7,190 nucleotides of DNA from an uncultured Sutterellaceae bacterium (lineage in GTDB: Bacteria; Pseudomonadota; Gammaproteobacteria; Burkholderiales; Burkholderiaceae_F), in NCBI GenBank assembly GCA_947253615.1, contig CAMYAA010000040.1:1-7190 (forward strand), read 5' to 3'. The notes beneath the pieces were generated by a model. It made no database searches and had not been told where the DNA came from. It saw only the letters and a program-made list of their open reading frames with translations. The stretch's first letter is position 1. The number at the start of each line of letters is the position of its first letter. The translations under genes were made by a program, and so were the position numbers. Shown here piece by piece: positions 4,615 to 7,190 of the stretch.

Positions 4615-7190
4615 TTAGAAGCGATAACTCAAGCCGAGCTTCACTTCGTTATTACGGGCGTTATCCGCGCCAAATCGCGTATTGACCTGTGCGTAACCAC
4701 GCAGGTTCTTAGCGAACGTAGCGTTCACACCGAGGCCCAAGCGAGGCGTCGTGCTCTTATCTTTGATCTTCCAATCAAAGTTACCCGAACCCGCGATATT
4801 GACCGACTGTTTATCCGCGAAGGACTGAATCAAATCGGCCGTTGCGTAAGCATCGAGACCGACATGCTTTAGAGCGAACTTCTTGCCCACCAAGCCCCCT
4901 AAGCGACCGAGAAGCGCATGGTTAGCGCCTAACGTCATGGTGACGTCATCCCCCAAGGACGTGGTCTTTCCCTTCGTGTAGGTGTACTGCAACTGCACCT
5001 GTGGGATTGCATAGAAGCTATTGAGGTCAAAGCGTTGGCCCACTTCAGCGCTCAAGGTAGCGAACGGTGTCGTGTAGGACGTATTCAAGGTATCACCATC
5101 GTTATCGTAATTGAAGGTGTTCTTGATTCGACCAAAACGCGCCACCAAGTTAACGTACTGACCGTTCGTGCGGAAGAGCGTATCGTTCAAGCTAACTGCA
5201 GTGACGTCCGACTTTAAGCTACTCGCCACAGAGGAGAGTTGGCCCTTAGCGCGGTAAGTCATCACCGAGAGACCGACGTTGTGCGTGCCGTAACTGACGC
5301 GCACTGGCAATGTGAAGCCTGCTTCTAAACGATCGGTATTGGCCTTAGCGCCTTCGTTCTTCAAATGATTGTGCTCATAAGTTGCCCAAGCATCCTTTTG
5401 AACAGAGCCGTAACGATTCGCAAGGACGCTCGCGCGAACCGAGTCAATCATGTCGGTAGCCATGGTATGACCTAACCCTAAAGCCGAGTTTAAGCGTGCC
5501 TGCGCATTGAGGTTAAGGTCGAGTGCAGAGAGCGCCGCGTAGTAATACTCCCCGGAGGCTGCACCATTTAAGAATGTCTTATCAACCTCTGAAGCCTTGG
5601 CAACCTCTTGCTTCTTGATCTTTAACTCACCTTGACCAAAGCCTCGAATAATTGGGCAAGAGCCAACCTTAAAGGCATCGACAGTGCCTGGGTTCTGCAC
5701 GACTGCAAATGGGATTTGCACCGGGGTTTTCTTAGCTTTCTTATTGTCCGTTAACGTCTTAACCAACCCAAGCGTATGGTCTTTATCAAGCCACTCGGCG
5801 TTTAAGGTTGAATTCGGTGCGTTCGTCAACGTTAAAAGTGCCGAATTTTGAGGATCGCTGTCCAAATAGAAAGCAATTGTTGAGTTATCTGCGGTGAGAG
5901 ACTCAATCGTTGTCTTATTACCTGCCCCCAAATCTAACTTGGTGTCTTTCAAGGCAACATTAGTTATTTTGGCCGTCTTCGTACCCACCGTGACCGTACC
6001 GCCATTTTGCGTGATCGAGTTAATCGTGGCGCTTTCACCCGTAATATCAACGGAGCCCCCTGATTCAGCCGTAACATCATTCACATTCACAACGCCGCCA
6101 TTTAAAGCGATCTTGCCATTATCTGAGGCCTTAACATCGTTCGCAGTTAATTTCTTACCAGCGAGCGTCAAGGCAGAACCCTCACCTGTGGAGGTTAAGT
6201 TCCCATCAACGGCGACGGACTCACTATTGGCATTGCCAACGGTGACTTTAGCACCTGCACTAGCGCTAATTGCCTTAGTCGTAACAGGGCCAACTTCATC
6301 ATTCGTATTAAGCTTAACTTCCGTGTTCGAATCAGTTGCAGTGATTTCTTTAGTCGCTAACTTCGTCGAACCTGATAAGTTAACTTTCGAACCATTATGT
6401 GCAGTGACCGTTGTTGTGGTGGTCGTTTGAGCCTTCACAACAATATTCCCCGTTTTATCTGCTAATAAAGCTTGGGTGGTAACACTTTCACTTTGAGCAT
6501 TACCCACTTCAACGGTTGAGCCGTCATTCGAGGTAATGGCATCCGTAGTGACCGCGCCAGCTTCGTTATTAGCGTTAAGCTTAATTATCGAAAGCGTATC
6601 AGACGCAGGATCAGTATTGGTTGCCATAACCGCCCCTGCCGTTAACCCATCAGTGCCGGTAACTGTAACTTGCGAGCCATGTTGAGCTGTCACTGCTTGA
6701 GTTGTAGTCGTCTGACCAGCTACCGTTACTTCTGACTTGTTATCAGCATTAATATCTTTCGTGCCAACAGTTTTCCCATTGACATCAATATGACCACCAT
6801 CGGACGCTTTTAAAGCCTGAGTAGCAACTTCTACGCCTTTAACGTTAACAGTAGATCCGTTACCATCAGCTTTGGTTTCGTCTTTCAGATCTGCTTTAGT
6901 TGTCGCTTCATTGCCGATATTAACGGTACCGCCATTCTGAGCAGATGTAATACCAGTAACCGTCGCTGGACCCGTGCCTGCTGTATTCACAGCAACCAAG
7001 GAACCACCATCCGTCGCTGAAACTGAAGCAGCCGTCACGCCTTTATCACCTGAACCATTGACCTCAATATGACCACCATGGGTCGAATTCAAGGCCTGAG
7101 TAGCGACTTCTACGCCTTTAACGTTAACAGTAGAGCCGTTACCATCAGCTTTGGTTTCGTCTTTCAGATCTGCTTTAGTTGTCGCTTCAT
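4615..7190 (-). CDS. Autotransporter (type Va secretion), C-terminal part with repetitive beta-helix passenger (5' end outside window)
   Basis: 857 residues are visible. The frame stays open to 7190, so signal peptide and true start lie beyond the edge; the in-frame TTG at 7092 is inside the repeat and is not a start. The passenger (7190 to about 5870) is a ladder of about 20 rungs of 19-25 residues of the form A-x-x-G-G-x-V-x-V-x-G, as in right-handed beta-helix adhesins. It is rich in Thr, Val, Ala, Asn, Gly and has no Arg, Cys or aromatic residue. About 480 bp of mixed sequence follow, with the only Cys (codon 5656-5658) and a helix-like stretch near 5500-5400 (ALGLGHTMATDMIDSVRASV) that may span the barrel pore. 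From WATYEHNH (W codon 5386-5388) to the end, 257 residues of alternating polar/aromatic strands form the outer-membrane beta-barrel. It closes with VKLGLSYRF, whose terminal Phe is the BamA-type signal. No catalytic motif is visible. Adhesion or autoaggregation is inferred from family only. Confidence 0.9.
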   Translation of the reverse strand, partial: EATTKADLKDETKADGNGSTVNVKGVEVATQALNSTHGGHIEVNGSGDKGVTAASVSATDGGSLVAVNTAGTGPATVTGITSAQNGGTVNIGNEATTKADLKDETKADGNGSTVNVKGVEVATQALKASDGGHIDVNGKTVGTKDINADNKSEVTVAGQTTTTQAVTAQHGSQVTVTGTDGLTAGAVMATNTDPASDTLSIIKLNANNEAGAVTTDAITSNDGSTVEVGNAQSESVTTQALLADKTGNIVVKAQTTTTTTVTAHNGSKVNLSGSTKLATKEITATDSNTEVKLNTNDEVGPVTTKAISASAGAKVTVGNANSESVAVDGNLTSTGEGSALTLAGKKLTANDVKASDNGKIALNGGVVNVNDVTAESGGSVDITGESATINSITQNGGTVTVGTKTAKITNVALKDTKLDLGAGNKTTIESLTADNSTIAFYLDSDPQNSALLTLTNAPNSTLNAEWLDKDHTLGLVKTLTDNKKAKKTPVQIPFAVVQNPGTVDAFKVGSCPIIRGFGQGELKIKKQEVAKASEVDKTFLNGAASGEYYYAALSALDLNLNAQARLNSALGLGHTMATDMIDSVRASVLANRYGSVQKDAWATYEHNHLKNEGAKANTDRLEAGFTLPVRVSYGTHNVGLSVMTYRAKGQLSSVASSLKSDVTAVSLNDTLFRTNGQYVNLVARFGRIKNTFNYDNDGDTLNTSYTTPFATLSAEVGQRFDLNSFYAIPQVQLQYTYTKGKTTSLGDDVTMTLGANHALLGRLGGLVGKKFALKHVGLDAYATADLIQSFADKQSVNIAGSGNFDWKIKDKSTTPRLGLGVNATFAKNLRGYAQVNTRFGADNARNNEVKLGLSYRF
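6214..6429 (-). repeat. Older diverged passenger repeat, copy B
   Basis: These 72 codons encode QTTTTTTVTAHNGSKVNL through VTVGNANSESV, with a run of six threonines written in mixed codons. It shares with copy A the blocks QTTTT-VTA-GS-V, the NE.G.VTT.AI segment and the VGNA.SESV end. It is six residues shorter than copy A. Confidence 0.75.
6481..6714 (-). repeat. Older diverged passenger repeat, copy A
   Basis: These 78 codons encode QTTTTQAVTAQHGSQVTV through VEVGNAQSESV. They resemble 6214-6429 throughout: the two start 285 bp (95 codons) apart. Copy A carries extra residues around the DPASDTL segment. The similarity is clear in protein and weaker in DNA, which marks it as older than the 279-bp duplication. 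Confidence 0.75.
6776..6911 (-). repeat. Long direct repeat in autotransporter passenger, copy 2
   Basis: This 136-bp stretch matches 7055-7190 at a constant offset of 279 bp (93 codons), with 9 differences in 136. The part 6812-6911 differs at only 3 of 100 positions. It encodes EATTKADLKDETKADGNGS, then TVNVKGVEVATQAL and a GGHI(D/E)VNG rung. Being in frame, the duplication lengthens the beta-helix without breaking it. Confidence 0.9.
7055..7190 (-). repeat. Long direct repeat in autotransporter passenger, copy 1 (continues past the window edge)
   Basis: This is the partner of 6776-6911. The match is still perfect at 7190, so the repeat extends beyond the window and further copies may follow. 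The intervening 6912-7054 carries the rungs beginning ATDGGSLVAV and AQNGGTVNIG. Together with this copy they complete one 93-residue unit. Confidence 0.9.

Noticed and set aside
4483..5217. Two plus-strand open frames (4483-4872 and 5035-5217) opposite the autotransporter barrel
   Set aside because: The first begins inside the end of yheS and crosses the terminator hairpin. Both lie opposite the well-supported beta-barrel coding sequence.
5894..6430. Long plus-strand open frame opposite the autotransporter passenger, with a hydrophobic Val/Leu-rich translation
   Set aside because: It is the mirror of Thr/Asn/Ala/Val-rich repeat codons on the minus strand. It has no ribosome site, no domain, and lies inside a clear gene.
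7090..7092. TTG as the start of the autotransporter gene
   Set aside because: The frame continues upstream without a stop and repeats the sequence found at 6776-6911; no signal peptide follows the TTG.
6214..7190. CRISPR array or mobile repeat
   Set aside because: The repeats are long, in frame, of protein-coding type, and have no short unique spacers or terminal inverted repeats.

Overview
The window looks like chromosomal DNA from a Gram-negative bacterium, most likely a betaproteobacterium. It carries a full-type SMC protein rather than MukB, a PrmB that methylates ribosomal protein L3, a YheS-type ABC-F ATPase and a type V autotransporter. Base composition is near balanced, TTA is common for leucine, and the autotransporter is large and repetitive. 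Together these would fit Burkholderiales of the Sutterella/Parasutterella kind. That placement is inference from gene content and codon style, not from a marker gene.

Layout: (1) 1-1277, minus strand, is the N-terminal part of smc, cut by the left edge. (2) 1278-1516 is a divergent promoter region between smc and prmB, with a strong TATAAT box and a perfect 12-bp palindrome. (3) 1517-2443, plus strand, is a complete prmB, closed by a hairpin/T-run terminator. (4) 2574-4490, plus strand, is a complete yheS-like ABC-F gene without a visible Shine-Dalgarno sequence, closed by a strong hairpin terminator. (5) 4491-4614 is a convergent intergenic region with that terminator and a second perfect inverted repeat. 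(6) 4615-7190, minus strand, is the C-terminal part of an autotransporter whose 5' end lies beyond the right edge.

prmB and yheS both concern the ribosome (L3 glutamine methylation; E-site translation factor), but the terminator between them suggests separate transcription units. smc is a separate divergent unit for chromosome condensation and segregation. The autotransporter is the accessory-like part. Its passenger is a long run of about 20-residue beta-helix rungs, with two nested levels of longer duplication (periods of 279 and 285 bp). About 439 consecutive residues contain no Arg, Phe, Tyr, Trp or Cys.

I see no RNA gene, insertion sequence, CRISPR array, defence system or other new multi-gene system. 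The most notable feature is the hierarchical, recently duplicated repeat structure of the autotransporter passenger.
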